Positions 22,849 through 36,738 of a DNA stretch of 64,000 nucleotides are shown in pieces. The notes below the pieces were generated by a model. That model saw only the letters and a program-made list of their open reading frames with translations, made no database searches and was not told where the DNA came from. Positions within the stretch are counted from its first letter, which is position 1, and each line of letters opens with the position of its first letter. The stretch spans positions 627,628,786 through 627,692,785 of the forward strand of contig CM060915.1 in assembly GCA_030737875.1 (NCBI GenBank), in the 5' to 3' direction. A program made the position numbers and the translations under genes. This stretch comes from Allium sativum. Its lineage: Eukaryota > Streptophyta > Magnoliopsida > Asparagales > Amaryllidaceae.

Positions 22849-24746
22849 AACCTCGTGTCGTAGTGTACTAATTATAATGGCCCATGACATCTAAACCTCT
22901 CAAAATAAATAGTCTTACTTTAGATGCTGGATATGTCGGTTGGTTCCAGACAGGCTTCTACTACAAGTAGTGGTTAACTTAGTGTCTATTTGTCATTAGT
23001 TATACTTAAGGCCATTAACTCACGCGCATACATACAAATTCCTATAGGGACATTCAAATTCAAATCCCTAGTTTAAATGTATTTAGTACACAATTAATAC
23101 GCGCTAATATTATGTTATTTACGCTATAAATATATATAAATATATGTGTGAATTATGCTAACAAGATTAGCATCCTTACCACATTTGAAATGTCAATCCC
23201 TAACAAGTTAAAGGTGTACAAGTTCATTTCCCAAATTTCTATCAATTATGGCATTAACATGCATATTAACATATAACAATTAAAATAGGAAAATAACAAT
23301 ATCAACACAAAACTTGTAATGCATTGATTTGATTATCTTAATAGTAAAAGATAAACAAAGTGTCATATTTCCAAAATATTTATATAATTTCCATTTTGGG
23401 AAAGATTCACCTTTTATGTTAATTTTGTATATAAAACATAAATACTTTAGTAACTTGTGAATAATATGTTCAAATGATATATTTTAAAATAGATATTAGA
23501 CCAATTCACAATACTCAAAGGCTTAACCTTTTGTAGAAAACTAGGCATATATATGAACTTACAATAAAAATAAATCTGACCAAAATAGAGAATTATACAA
23601 CACCAAAATGCCTTTCTTTTATTATCTCAATAATATGAACCCTCATACAAAAATAGATTGACCATATCCATAATAATTAAAATACAGGGAATTTGGGGGA
23701 CATTTGATATTATGTTTTCATTTAGATCTAAATCTCCTTAGGCGTATAGATCCAGATTTGCATTACAAAATAGAGAAAATAGCAAACTGATGTCACTTCC
23801 ACTCATATAGATTTGTAGAAGAGATTAGCAGAAAACTGGTAGAGAATATTTCAAAAATCTGGATTATCAGGCTTCGATGAAACAAACTCCAACTTCTCCT
23901 AAAATATATACAAGAGAATCAAAGTTTTGAATCTCGTATATATATAAATTAATTCCAAAGTTTACATATAAGAATTTAGATTTAAGGAGATAGAAGTTTA
24001 GATCTAGAAAGATGGGATTTAAAAGAAGAATCTAACTTGAGGTCTGCAATTATGGAATGGAGAAAGAAAGTGGAGGCATAAGAGTGAAATGAAGAATAGG
24101 GTTTGGAGAGGCTAGGATGGTTGTATATATAGTTGTAATTGTTAATAAAGACCATAGGAATTATTGATTAAATCCATATAGTTCGTGTGTGCAATACATG
24201 TAAAAACCCCTCACAAAAACAAGCCATTCAGCACCCTGAAACGACCATATGGTTGACCCCTTGGCTAGAGCGGTCGTCCATTTAGGTCATGTTTTGTCCA
24301 GGAAATTTAATTTCCCAGTTAGCATCCTAATTTATTAAAAGTTTATTTAATGCATTGATTTCTTTCCTTTGTTTTCTTATCTTTGTCGCCCACTATATAT
24401 AAATGTATACACAAATTCGAATTCATTAGGAATATTCTTTTCATGCTAATCTATAATAAATACGTTCCAGATTTGTATATTTCTTTTTTTGAAATTTAAA
24501 GCTTATGTGTTAATATTTAATACTTGTTTTATTAATGTTTTTTCATAGGGACTCCATTTTCAGTAATTAAAATATGAAAATGGATCAGAATCTCGCCACG
24601 AAAGCAACTACAATACTTTCGTTTCCAAGCTCCAAATTATTCAAAATTTTATTTTCAACCCATTTACTTGTTATTAAATTATTATGGTTTATATTTAATT
24701 TAATTATCCATGTCTATTTAGGGTTTATTATGCGGGGTGTTTTACG

Positions 24747-26774
24747 CCTTGTCCATCAGTCTACGGGTAGTAAATTGTACTTAAATAGCAGCTCAATTCC
24801 CAATATCGCTTGTAGATTCTTCCAAATCCGTCAGTAAATAAAGGATCTCTATCACTTTCTATGCTCCTGGATATTCGATGGTTCGATAAATCTCTCTAAT
24901 ATGCAACTCAGCTAACTTGGATTTTGTTCTGATTGATTTGAAATGAAAAAATCTTTCTCTTTTGGTTAGGTGATCAATAATTATCCATGTACTATCATAT
25001 CTTGCTCTAGTCCTTAACAATCCACCAATGAAATCCATGGACACTTGCTCTCATTTCCTTGTAAGATCCTCTAATGGCTGTAACCATCAACTATGTTTCT
25101 TTTGTTCAACTTCAACCAATTGGCAGTTTATACATTTCAAGATGAAATGCCCAACATCTCTCTTCAAACCTTTTTATTAGTAGGTCATCTTCATATCCCT
25201 ATACACCTTGTTACCACCATGATGAATAGTCAGTTTAGAATGGTGATGTTCCTTCAAATCTTAATTTCGCAATCTTTCTACATCAGGAACACACACCTAT
25301 CTATCCTTACGAAGCCAACCATCACCGTCAATTTCCTATTGGTTCATTTCCTCGGTCTCAACTTCTATCTATATCTTTTCAATAATCTCTACAAGCTTGG
25401 AACTTGCTTCTAGCTAGCTCAAATCATTTCGATGAGAGTAAGTCCAATAGACAAGTTTGCCAAGATCTCAAGCTCTAAAAGTGTGACCGGAAATAAAATA
25501 AAGCTTAGTACTCCAGTTGCTTCCATTCTACAAACACGACTCCTAATTTGGCATGTTTTCTAGTCAATGCTTCCATAATTGCATTACCTTTCCTTAAATA
25601 TAAAAGATATCCAAATCATATAATGCTAAGAACTCTAACCATTGTTGCTGCCATAAATTAAGATCCTTTAAGGGGAAAAGATAATTCAACAATTTATGAT
25701 TCGCGAATAGCTCAAATCTCACACCGAATAGATAATGCCTCTACATCTTTAGAGAAAACAATATCGCCACTAACTCTAGACCATGAGTAGGGAAATTCCT
25801 TTTACATGGCTTCAATTTTAGCTAGCACAGGAACCAACTCTTCCTGTTTACATTAATATCACACCTAAAATGGTACCTCACACATCGGTGTAGATGACTA
25901 TCTCCTCATTACCGCACAGAATAACATGCATTAGGGAATTAGTCAATCTCTCTTTTAAAACCACATAAGCATTCTCGCACTTGCCATCTCAAAGTAAATC
26001 TCGACTCATCTTCATTAAGTTGATTAACGATGCAATTGTCTCGGAGAACTCCTTAACAAAATGTCGATAGTATCCAATCAATTCTGGGAAACACTTAACA
26101 TTCGTAGGACTCTTAGGTCGATTTTAATATGGAATTATTGTTACCTAGAAGGATCCACTATAATCCCTTGTACAAATATGACTTGACCTAATAATCTCTC
26201 TTCTCTACTTCCAGAAGTGACGCTTAGAAAACATAGCTTTCAGTTGATGCTTTCTAAGAATTTCCAGTACTACCCATATGTGTGTGTCTTGTGTTCCACC
26301 TTGGTGTAAAATTTGAAATATCATCCAATAATTCAAGAAAAAAAATTATTCAACTGATCCTTGAAAACTATATTTATAAGTTCCATAAAATATGCCGAGG
26401 CATCAATCCAAATGGCATTGCCAACCACTCAGAAAATTCATATGGTGTCCTAAAAGCACTCATCAGGACAATATCCTTTGCCACTCTCAGTTAATGAAAT
26501 CCTATTGCAGATCCATTTAGGAAAGACTTTGCCTCTTGCAATTGATCAAACAAGTCATCTATCCGTGAAAAAGGATACTTTTTCTTCGTAATCCATTTGT
26601 CTAGCTCACGATAGTCAATACACAATCTTAAAAATCCACAACACCTAATTGCAAATGCAACTTGTGCACCCTATTCATTAACAGTACAAGGTATACGTTC
26701 CTCGGTACATCATTAACTTCACCTCCAACCCTCATTGTTCTCTAAGTGCAATCAGCCTCAAATGAATTACTATA
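24747..26774 (-). pseudogene. E7 pol remnant: integrase, RNase H and RT, decayed
   Basis: Read on the minus strand, pieces of integrase are clear: MSMDFIGGLL...STWIIIDHLTK at 24859-25044, a partial HH-CC zinc-binding region near 25120-25300, and a YYP-TDGQ-like end where E4 is inserted. RNase H-like sequence follows near 25560-25900 and RT near 25990-26700, with many stops and frame changes. E7 continues at 37551: the left piece ends and the right piece resumes within the same part of pol just before RT, as judged against T2. It is the oldest layer visible. Confidence 0.75.
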
Positions 26775-29306
26775 TGTAACACCCCATAAGTTAATATATT
26801 GTAATTATGTAAGGGAGATAATAAAATGGATATTACTTAATTAAATATTCATAATTAGGTAAAACAGACTTTACCTTGCGTTTGTTACGAAATTGTGGTG
26901 CAAATAGACTCTTAAATTTCGTAAATTGGAGATAATATGAAGAAGTTACGGACTTAAGAAGATTTCATGAAAACATATATATTATATATGTCTAAAATTA
27001 AATAAACATCGTTTAGGAAGTAATAGTCAAGGGGCAACCCAGTCTGACTGGTCGACCCACGTCTAAGGTGGGTCCACGAAGTGTCAACACAGGTAAGAGT
27101 GGGTCGACCCACCTGCGATCTGAGTCAGATCCTGAGTTCATTTCTGGAATGAATTCTTAATCACGTTCGTTCGCTGACTCAGCGGTTGGATTGGAAAATC
27201 TAAAATCTACAGTAAGAGATTATCCTGGTAATCTATATAAAGGATGGCAACCTCATTGTTCTCCACACACAAATTTATTCTTCCTGCTTCTTCCTCCATA
27301 CCTTTTCTGAATAAAAATATGGGGACACCGAGGTGCTATCCAAACATAAAATAGCAAGGATAATTCTGATTACTCTACAACAACAAATCAAAAAGAATAT
27401 AAAATCTACAGTAAGAGATTATTCTGGGTAATCTATATAAAGGATGGCAACCTCATTGTTCTCCACACACAAATTTATTCTACCTCCTTCTTCCTCCATA
27501 CCTTTTATGAATAAAAATATAGGGATACTGAGGTGCTATCCAAACATAAATTAGCAAGGATAATTCTGATTACTCTACAACAACAAATCAAAAAGTGGAC
27601 TTTCTTCTACAACAGCATACACACACAAAAGAGATACTTTTCTTCTTCAATCTAACCACTTTAGTTCACGTCAATTTTAGATCTGTTATTTTAAAAGGTT
27701 TTAGACAGAAAATTGTTGGATTTGAAATAAGCAGTACTTATAATTTTTTTCTTATATGTTGCTCCTTTACTGTTAAATCACTTGTTTAAGATTTTTGTTA
27801 TTATATGTTCATGTATACTTCTATCTTCCTCATCCTTATTATGTCTTTCATTTATTTACAGTCTTTTGTATGCCTTTTTATTCAAATTAAGATCTGTTCT
27901 CTCCCATTTTCGTTTTTATTTACGTTGAGCCTAGGATATTAAAAGCCGAGGCCATTACCATTGGCTTGCGTATGAATGATAAAAATCTGAATAACCAATT
28001 AATGACATTAAAATGGACAAAATTGGGCATATTGTATATTGGGAATCTTTGACTGTAAACTTGGGTTAATTAGATAAAAAGAAGAATGTGCAACATGTTA
28101 ATCTACTAAGATTAGACTTAATTAACAGTAATTATAACATGTAAGAAAGTACATTAGATGTAATATTAAGTAAAATGAGTTACTGTAATATATATACATC
28201 AGGGCAGGCGCTTGTTTTGGGGAAGGGTTGTACACAAAATAACATTTAGGATGAATGTCATTTACTACCATGCTTATTGATGAACTTAAACCTGCTAAGT
28301 TAAACCTGTTAATTAATAAGTTAAGAAGCCCCAGTCTAGTTGTTTGTATCAGGTCTTTAGGACTCTTAAATCATAGTTACTTGAGGGCACAAGCTTAGGA
28401 TGTGGCTTGTGTCAAGTTGTATAGAGCCCGTATTAGTCAGTATCCCTATTGGTATCTTAGGAGGGGACTCGCACTAGGTAGAGGCTAGGGAACGCTTTTA
28501 AAAATCGGGATTGTATGAGGTTCAAACATTCTGAAGGAGTCATGAGCGTGCATGGGTTCGATTAGGGGAAACTAAGTCACTGTAACACCAATGAATAGGT
28601 CTGTGTCTTATAAGTTACTGGGTTAAGGACTGATACATCCTACAGTTGGGGCTGGCATAGGATATTCAGGTAATAGGGAGTCGATCGCATGGGTAGTAAT
28701 TAGGGTAACACCTAATCTTGTTAATACTAGTAATTGGTGTAGTAACTTGATTCTCAGGATATGAATGAGATGTTTAATTTATTTTATCTTGCTTTGATAG
28801 CTCGTTTACCTCGCACTCGTATAGTTTACTATATTTTCACATCCAGTATTATTTATCTGTCTTGACACCTCTTATCATATGCTTATGTTAAAAATCAGTA
28901 GAACTCGCCTGACTTTATATCTTACCTATTTTGTTCCCTTTCTTCCTCTTTGTTTCCCCGCTTCAGGTTCTCAGAGTGGGAGTTGTTAGTAGTTGAAATC
29001 ACAATTCTTCTTGGACTTGGATAGCTCTTATTTTCATGTATTTATTTCCATTTATTCATCTTTGTTTATTGTGATGACACTTGAGGGATATTGTCTATGG
29101 TTTTTGTACTCTGATATTATTAAGACAGATTATTATGGTTTTAGCATTTGAGATGTAATGACATGTTTTTATTTTTGAAATAAAGTTTGAAATTTTTTAC
29201 TGCATTTTATATTCTGTCTTGTGAATTTTACTTACTGTTTACCTGTTGCTCTTCACAAAACTTAATGCATTCTCATATGAGTGATATTAATGGACGTAGG
29301 GTGTCA
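26775..29306 (+). repeat. E3 first LTR, 2532 bp
   Basis: It starts TGTAACACCCC and ends GGGTGTCA, followed by CGT and the PBS. It is 164 bp longer than the second LTR, mainly because of a 200 bp promoter duplication. It contains a GTCGACCCAC pair in U3 (27052-27108) and a CACAAGC/GCTTGTG hairpin near 28388-28410. Confidence 0.88.
27202..27595 (+). promoter_or_regulatory. Tandemly duplicated core promoter in E3 first LTR
   Basis: Two units of about 199 bp start at 27202 and 27401. Each contains TATATAAAGG (TATA motifs at 27234-27241 and 27434-27441) and the same downstream pyrimidine-rich block (TTCTTCCTCCATACC). The second LTR has only one copy, near 34830-34840 with TTATATAATGG. The duplication therefore arose after the LTRs parted, or came from a different parent copy. 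Confidence 0.8.
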
Positions 29307-29308
29307 CG

Positions 29309-29323
29309 TTAGGTATCATAGCC
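29309..29323 (+). other. E3 primer-binding site, decayed
   Basis: TTAGGTATCATAGCC, a mutated tRNA-iMet site just after the first LTR. Confidence 0.75.
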
Positions 29324-29472
29324 TAGTGTTACAAGATTAGAGGAAAAGTAAAAAAACTTTTTCAAAATAAAAGATTTTTAAATAAAACCAATATTTGAAA
29401 ACATATCCCCTTAAGTCCTTTAAAATATTCCTTCGATGCTCTTTCTGAATTATTGTTTCGTACTTTTTTAGC

Positions 29473-30765
29473 ATGTCTGAGGCTCCAAATTTTCCCAAGG
29501 GCATTCCCTTTCCTACATGGTTTCGTAGATACGTTAAAACTACGGCACCTGTTGGAGTGTAAGAAAATGTCCCTCCCCCAGTTGTAGCCGCAGTAACTCC
29601 ACCTCCTCCTCCTCCTCCTATAATCAATTTTTCTAAGCTTTGTAAGGACTTCTGTGCTATGGGAGGCAAGCTGTTTTGTAGTACTGAGAGTTTTGTGGAA
29701 ATTCACAACTGGTTTAGAGAAACGGATAATGTATTTAACTTATTCAAGCTCGATGATAACAGGAAAATTCAATTGGTTGCTTGGCAAATGAAGGACGAAG
29801 CATCGTACTGGTGGGAAATGATTTAGACTGGACAAGTGATGGTTACTTGGGATGAATTTAAGGCCAGAATTGAGATGGAATTCTTGTCGCAAGCGGAGGA
29901 AGGAATGAAAATGGGGAAATTTCTGAATTTGAAACAAGGAAGCATGACTATAAAGGAATAGGTCAACATATTCAATCAATCAACAAGATTTGAGTTCGAA
30001 TTAGTAAGCACTCCTCATAAAAAGGCCTTAAGGTTTGCAAAGGGATTGGACCAACCCCTACAAGATTTAGCACTAACACATGTACCATTGGAAGCAACCT
30101 TCAAGAGGCTCGTTGACATGGATTTGATGTGCGAGGATAGGAAAGAAGGGAAAAAAGAGGTTAAGACCGAGGAAGAGAAACCCAAGACCGAGAAAAGGAA
30201 GTGGCGGCCCAAGAAGGGCATAACTAAGAATGGAGGAAATCCCGATAAATCTCTAAACAAGACAGAGGTGAAATTCCATGGGTGCAGAACTTTAGGACAC
30301 TTTGTGAAAGATTGTAGAAAGACGAAGAATGCTTGCTTTATTTGTGGTAAAGTTAGGCAAGGACAGTTTGGATCATCTGGAGGACAAGTTAACGCTCTAG
30401 AGACTGGTGGACCTAATCATGGCATGAAAGTCATTGGGGAAGGTTTGATTTTTCTATTAGACTATCCTCTTAGAACTCTCTTTGGTTCTAGTGCTTCTCA
30501 TTCATTCATACGCAACTCTATGGTAGAAAATCTGCACCTAGATACTAGTATTGTTTATGATCCTATTATAGTCTCAAACCCCATAGGAGGAACGATTGAT
30601 TTATCTATGATATGTAAGGGTTTGAGAATTTTCGTTATGAGCATCAAATTTAAATGCGACGCTTATGTTCTTGGCTTTATGGTTTATGGATTAATTTTAG
30701 GAATGGATTGGCTATCCATATATGTTGCCATTCTTGATTGTGAACGGAGAGTTGTAGACTTCTAA
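29473..30765 (+). pseudogene. gag: E3 gag and protease, several stops
   Basis: The frame starts at ATG 29473 (MSEAPNFPKGIPFPTWFRR) and aligns with T2 gag throughout. In-frame stops fall at 29560, 29824 and 29959, and the protease ends at a stop at 30763. The first zinc knuckle has lost its first cysteine and the second is cut after CFICGK. The protease motif reads FGSSASHSF where T1 and T2 have FDSGASHSF, so the catalytic aspartate is gone. The coding strand is plus, opposite to T1, T2 and E7. Confidence 0.88.
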
Positions 30766-33700
30766 CTTGCCAAGGTAGATATCTCAAAATTTCTTATGAC
30801 CCAGGAGGGGTCAGTTATACGAAATTTCCAAGATTTTCTTGATGCTTCCGTTGACGATATTCAATCAGTACCCATAGTTAGTGAATTTCTGGACACGTTC
30901 GAAGTGGTTAGACGACTACCTCCCAAATGAGAGATAGATTTTGGGATTTACTTGGTCGAAAATGCGAAACTTGTTGCTTTGCTAGTGCGCCACATGATTC
31001 CTAAGGAATGGAGGGAGCTCAACAAAAAAGTAGGTGAGTTATTGGAGAAAGGATTCATTACACAAAACATTTTTGAGTGGGGAGCTCCAGTCATCTTTGC
31101 AACCAAGGGATATAGCTCTCTTCGTTTATGCGTGTACTGTAGGGAATTAAATAAACTCACCAAGAAGTATAGGCACCCACTTCCGAGGATTGATGACTTG
31201 TTTTACCAACTAGTAGGAGCTTCGGTCTTCTCACAATTGGATCTAGCCACAAGATTTCATCAGCTCAGGCTAGTAGATGATAGTATTATCAAGACGACTT
31301 TCAGAACTCCAGAAGGTTTCTTTGAGTGGTTGGTCATGCCTTTTGGGTTGAACAATGCACCCGCAAAATTTGTGGACTTAATGAGTTGGGTGTTTAGGGA
31401 GTATCTGAACAAGTTCGTGGTGGTGTTCGTGAACGACATTCTGATCTTCTCGAGGAGAAAAGAAGAACATGCATAACACTTAGAGGAGCTTCTCGGTACA
31501 CTTAGAAAACATCAACTTAAAGCAAAATTTTATAGGTGTCATTTATGGAGAAAGGAAGTAAGGTTCCTTAGGCATGTATTCTCCAAGGATAGGATAGCGG
31601 TGGACCGCACTAATGTTGTCACGGTACAGGATTGGAAAGCCCTTATAATGTGATAGAGGCAAGGAGTTTTCTTGGATCGGCTGGTTATTATAGGAAATTT
31701 ATTAAAGAAATTAAGCGTATCTCAGCTGCTATCACCCATATGACGAAGAAGAGCTTGGCTTTTGCTTCGCGCATTGATTGCAAGGATGCATTTCAGATAT
31801 TGAAGAGGGATCTCAAAGTAGCCTCTGTTCTGACTCATCCCGATGGTAGCAAGGTGTTTACAGTCTACATGGATGCTTGCTGCATGGGATTAGGCGCTGT
31901 ATTGATGCAAGAGGGTAGGGTAGGGTGGTCTGCTATGGAAGTAGGCAACTAAGAGTTCATGAGAAAAACTACCCCACCCATGACTTAGAGTTGGCTGCTA
32001 TAGTGTTCGCACTTATGTCTTGGTGACACTATCTACTTGGAGAGAGATTTGAGCTATATACGGATCATAAGCCACTCAAGTTATTTGTTCTCACAGAAGG
32101 ATTTCAACTTGAGGCAGCAACGATGGATGGAGTTCCTAGCATCCTATGATTTTGAGATAGCTTATACCCCAGGAAATGGTAATGTAGTGGCGGACGCATT
32201 GAGTAGGCAGAGGATGACCTTGATTCCCCTATTCTCCGAAAGGCAAGCTTGGAATTTATCTCAGCCTTATATTTTAAGCCATATACAGATTTCATTTTTG
32301 GATTATTAGCATCATTGGAGGTGCGACCTACACTCATAGTGCGCATTATATCTAAGAAGCAAGAGGACCAGCAGTTGGTGGACATCTTGGATGGGCCCAG
32401 TAGAGGAGAATCTTCTAGCCACCTAGCTAGATATATTATGGACGAAAAAGGGTGCTTAGGCGCGGCGGAATGCTGTGTGTCCCTAAAGTTGGGGAATTTC
32501 TAAGAGTAGTTATTAACGAAGCTCATCACACTCGGATGACTATCCATCTAGGTAGTGATAAGATGTACCGAGACATGAAGCATGTTTTCCATTGGACCGG
32601 CATGAAGAAAGATGTAGCAGAATTTGTGGCCCAATGTTTGACTTGCCAACAAGTCAAGGATAAACAAGGAAACTCGGTGGATTATTTTAGCCCTTAGGCA
32701 TTCCTTAATGGAAATAGGAGAGCGTCTCTATGGACTTCATTGATGGATTAACCTAGTCGAGGAAGGGAAACACTAGCATTTGGGTGATAGTTGACAGGCT
32801 TACTAAGAGTGTTCATTTTGTTCCAGTCAAGAGTAATAGGATGATAGCTTGGCTTGCTTCGGTATACCTTAGGGAGATCACCTGACTTCATGGGGCACCT
32901 TCCATTATAGTAAGTGATCTTGACCACATATTTACTAGCGAGTTTTGGAGGAGCTTGCAAGAAGCCCTAGGTGCACAGTTAAGACTTAGCACAGCTTATC
33001 ACCCTCAGACCTGTGGAAAAACCGAGAGGGTTAATAGAGTTCTTAAGAATCTACTAAAACTGTGTATACTATATTTCGGAGGGACCTGGGAGGAGCATAT
33101 CTCATTGATGGAGTTCACCTGCAATAATAGTAATCAGTCAAGCATAGGAATGGCACCCTTTGAGGCACTTTATGAATGACCCTGAAGATCGCCGACGTGT
33201 TGGTGGGAGTCAACAGATAGACTTCTACTTGGGCTAGATTTGGTGAGAGAGACCTCAGAAAAGATAAACATGATTCGGAGAAGGATGAAAACTGCACAAG
33301 ATAAATAAAAGTCATATGCCGATAAGGGAAGGACTGACTTGGAATTCGAAGTAGGAGATATTGTCTTTATCAAAGTATTGCCTATAAGGAACGTAGTTTG
33401 ATTTGGTTCGGTAGGGATATTGTCATCAAGGTTCGTAGGTCCATTTCCCATAGTAGAGAGGATAGGCCAAATGGTCCAAATAGTTGGACTACTGGAGAGG
33501 CTGGCAGGAGTTTAGGAGTATTCCTCATTTCCCATTGAGGAAATGTTTTCATGATTCAGTAGAGGTGTTTGAGCCAAGTACACTTGAAGGCGTTGAAGTC
33601 AAGAAAGAGGCATCAGTTCGAAGAATTCCTGCTCGTATTCTTGGAAAGGAAGTTAAAAGGCTATGCAATAAAGAAATCAAGTTGGTAAAGGTAAAATGGA

Positions 33701-33810
33701 GAGAAGAACGAGACGACACGACATGGGAACCCGAAGAAAAGATTTGCGCTTCTTACCTTTTTCTCTATGAGAGTACATTTTTAATTTCCTTTTCTAGATT
33801 TGGAATTTGA
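30766..33810 (+). pseudogene. pol: E3 pol: RT, RNase H, integrase, chromodomain, broken
   Basis: RT is readable from about 30952 to 31473, with the catalytic motif FVND instead of FVDD (asparagine codon 31432-31434). Stops lie at 30928 and 31474, and frameshifts follow near 31640, 31925 and 32240. RNase H ([25 protein letters not shown]) and the integrase zinc finger (AHHTRMTIHLGSDKMYRD...CLTCQQVK) are clear. So is the TERVNR region carrying the catalytic glutamate. A chromodomain tail (ILGKEVKRLCNKEIKLVKVKW...TTWEPEEK) lies near 33640-33765. The element cannot encode working enzymes. Confidence 0.88.
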
Positions 33811-34357
33811 GTTCATCTACATCATTTGAATCGTCGGTCCCTACGGTAGAAACCTGTGATTGAAAACATGTGTTTGAGACATGTTATGATTGATGATTGC
33901 AAGTGATCAAATTGTTTGCTATTAGATGCTCGTAGCTGCATGTAAACGCACATTAGGCATTAGATCGGCTCAAAAACTTACATATTGCATATGGATATGT
34001 GTGCATTTTTTATTTTTTAATGGATGAAAAAATGGTTGAATCATCATATGGATGTTACATTTTGGTTAATGGTTGTGCACACATATAGAACTTATATGTA
34101 TTAGTATGGTCATTTGCGTACATGTTTGATACAGGGCACAGACATACCTTGCATTACGGAGGTCAACTGATTCAGTCGACTGCCTGATTTTTTCATCATT
34201 TTAAGGATATATATGCAACACTCTTGCATATGTTCATACCAAGCATTAGAGATTTGTAAGGATAATGGATGTCTGTGGATGATGATTTAGTAAATGGGTG
34301 TAGGCTTAAAACGGTAACATTCTTCTTAAATTGGAGATTTTGGGGACGAAATGCTTT
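33811..34357 (+). other. E3 3' untranslated region
   Basis: A noncoding stretch matching the T1 and T2 3' regions in opposite orientation (CATGTGTTTGAGACATG near 33869, GATCGGCTCAAAAACTTACATATTGCATATG near 33964). No open frame is credible. Confidence 0.7.
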
Positions 34358-34370
34358 AAGGAGGGGAGAA
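34358..34370 (+). other. E3 polypurine tract
   Basis: AAGGAGGGGAGAA directly before the second LTR, identical to the T1 and T2 PPTs. Confidence 0.9.
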
Positions 34371-35581
34371 TGTAACATCCCATAATTAAATACACTGTAA
34401 TTATATAACTATGATAATAAAATGGCTATAACTTAATTAAATATTCAGAATTAGGTAAAACGTACTTTACCGTTGTGTCGATTATGAAATTCGGGTTCAT
34501 TTAGACTCTTAAGTTTCATAAATCGGAGTTAATATGAAGAAATTACGGACTTAAAAAGATTTCATGATAATATATATAGATTATATATATTTAAAATAAA
34601 ATAAACATCGTTCAGGAAGTAACGGTCATAGAGAGACCCAGTCTGGGCCGGTCGACCCACGTCTAAGGTGGGTCAACACAGGTAAGAGTGAGTCGACCTA
34701 CTTGCGATCTAAGTCAGATTCTTGATTTTGTTTCTGGACTGAATTCTTAACCAAGTTCGTTCGTTGACTCAGCATTACATATGAGGTTGGATTCGAAAAC
34801 CTAAAATCTAACGGTAAGAGATTATACTAGGTAATTTATATAATGGATGGCAGCCTCATTGTTCTTCACACACAAATATATTCTTCCTCCTTCTTCCTCC
34901 AAACCTTTTCTGAATAAAAATACGGAGATACTGAGGTGTGGCCCAAACATAAATTAGCAAGGATAATTCTGATTACTCTACAACAACAAATCTAAAAGTG
35001 GACTTTCTTCTACAAGAGCATATACATACAAAAAAGATACTTATCTTCTTTAAGAAAACCATTGTGAGTTTACATCATTTTTAGATCTGTTATATTAAAA
35101 GGTTTTACATAGAAAATTGTTGGATCTGAAATAAGAAGTACTTATAAGTTATTTCATATATGTTGTTCTTTAACTGTTAAATCTCCTATTTTAGATTTCT
35201 ATTGTTATATGTTCATGTATACTTCTATCTTTCTCATCCCTATTCAGTCTTTTATTTATTTACAGTCTTTTATATGCCTTTTTATTTAGTTTAAGATTCT
35301 CCCTTTTTCCTTTTTATTTACACTGAGCCTTGGATATCAGAAGTTGAGACCATTACCTTGGTTTGCGTATAAATGATATAAATCGAGCTAACTGATTAAT
35401 GACATTAAAATGGAGAAAATTGGATTGTAAATTGGGAAACTTTGACTATAAAAACTTGGGTTAATTACAGAAAAAGAAAAATGTGCAATATGTTAATATG
35501 CTAAGATTAGACTTAATCTATTATTGAGTATAACATGTAAGAAAGTATATCAGATGAAAAGTTAAGTAAAATGAGTTACTG

Positions 35582-35622
<41 letters not shown>

Positions 35623-36738
35623 GGCAGGTTCCTGTTTTGGGGAAGGGTTGCAACCAAAATAACATTTAGGATAAATGTCATTTACAACCATGCTTATTAA
35701 TGAACTTAAACCTGCTAAGTTAAACTTGTTAATTAATAAGCTAAGAAGTTTCGGGTATAGTTGTGTGTATCAGGTTTTTGGGACTCTTAAATCCTAGTTA
35801 CTTGAGGGCACAAGCCTAGCGGGTGGCTTGTGTCAAGTTGTGTGGAACCTATATTAGTCAGTATCCCTGTTGGTATCTTAGGAGGGCCCTCGCACTAGGT
35901 AGGGTCCAAGGCACGCTTTACTGATCAGGATTGCAAGAGATTCAAAGGTGGAAGGTGGGTACGGGCACGTTCCGGCAGAGTCACAAGCGTGCATAGGTCC
36001 GATTAGGGGAAACTAAGGCTCTGTAACACCAACGAATAGGTCTGTGTCTTATAAGTTACTGGGTTAAGGACTGATACATCCTACAGTTGGGGATGGCACA
36101 AGATATTTGGGTAATAGAGAGCACATCGCATGGGTAGTAACTAGGGTAACACCTAATCTTGTTAATACTAATAATTGGTGTAGTAACTTTATTCTTAGGA
36201 TATGAATGAGAAGTTTAATTTTTCTTTATCTTGCTTTGATATCTCGTTTACCTCGCACTCATATAGTTTACTGTAGTTTCTCATCCAGTATTATTTATCT
36301 GTCTTGACACCTTTTATCATATGCTTATGCTAAAAATCACTATAACTCGCCAGACTTTATGCCTTACCTATTTTGTTCCCCTTCTTCCTCTTCCTTTCCC
36401 CCTTCAGGTTCTCAGAGTGGGAGTTGTCAGCAGTTGAGATCACAATTCATCTTGGACAACTCTTCTTTTCATGTATTTATTTCAGTTTATTCATCTATAT
36501 TTATTGTGATGACACTTGAGGGATATTGTCAATGGTTTTTGTAATTTGATATTAAGACAGATTATTATGGTTTTGGTATTTGAGATGTAATGACATGTTA
36601 TAATTTTTGAAATAAAGTTTGAAATTTTTCGCTGCATTTTATATTCTGTCTTGTGAATTTTAGTTACTGTTTACCTGTTGCTCTTCACAGAACTTAATGT
36701 ATTCTCATATGTGTGATACTAACGGATGTAGGGTGTCA
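34371..36738 (+). repeat. E3 second LTR, 2368 bp
   Basis: It starts TGTAACATCCC and ends GGGTGTCA, and is followed by its own PBS. It therefore acts as 3' LTR of the left body and 5' LTR of the truncated right body. It carries a perfect CACAAGCC/GGCTTGTG hairpin near 35808-35831. Confidence 0.88.
35584..35619. repeat. (TA)n microsatellite in E3 second LTR
   Basis: About 36 bp of TA repeats. The first LTR has only a short TATATATA at the matching place. Confidence 0.9.

Larger units (their letters stand above)
16394..24746 (-). repeat. E4 5' LTR, split by solo LTR L5
   Basis: The outer ends are TATAAAATCC at 16394 (TGTAAAA with G to A) and GGGGTGTTTTACG at 24746 (TTTTACA with A to G), i.e. 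decayed inverted ends. Removing L5 and one GAATG copy leaves about 3.29 kb, the size of the T1 and T2 LTRs. The same motif order is seen: a CCAAGCGTTCC block, a GGACAGAACATAAAG block, the stem-loop at 22780 with TAACCTCGTGTC, an AGATCTAAAT block, and a decayed GGAAATTTAATTTCC palindrome near 24300. It is inserted in E7 integrase sequence. Confidence 0.7.

Noticed and set aside
29337..29706. Minus open frames overlapping the start of E3 gag
   Set aside because: They are antisense shadows of the E3 gag proline-rich region.
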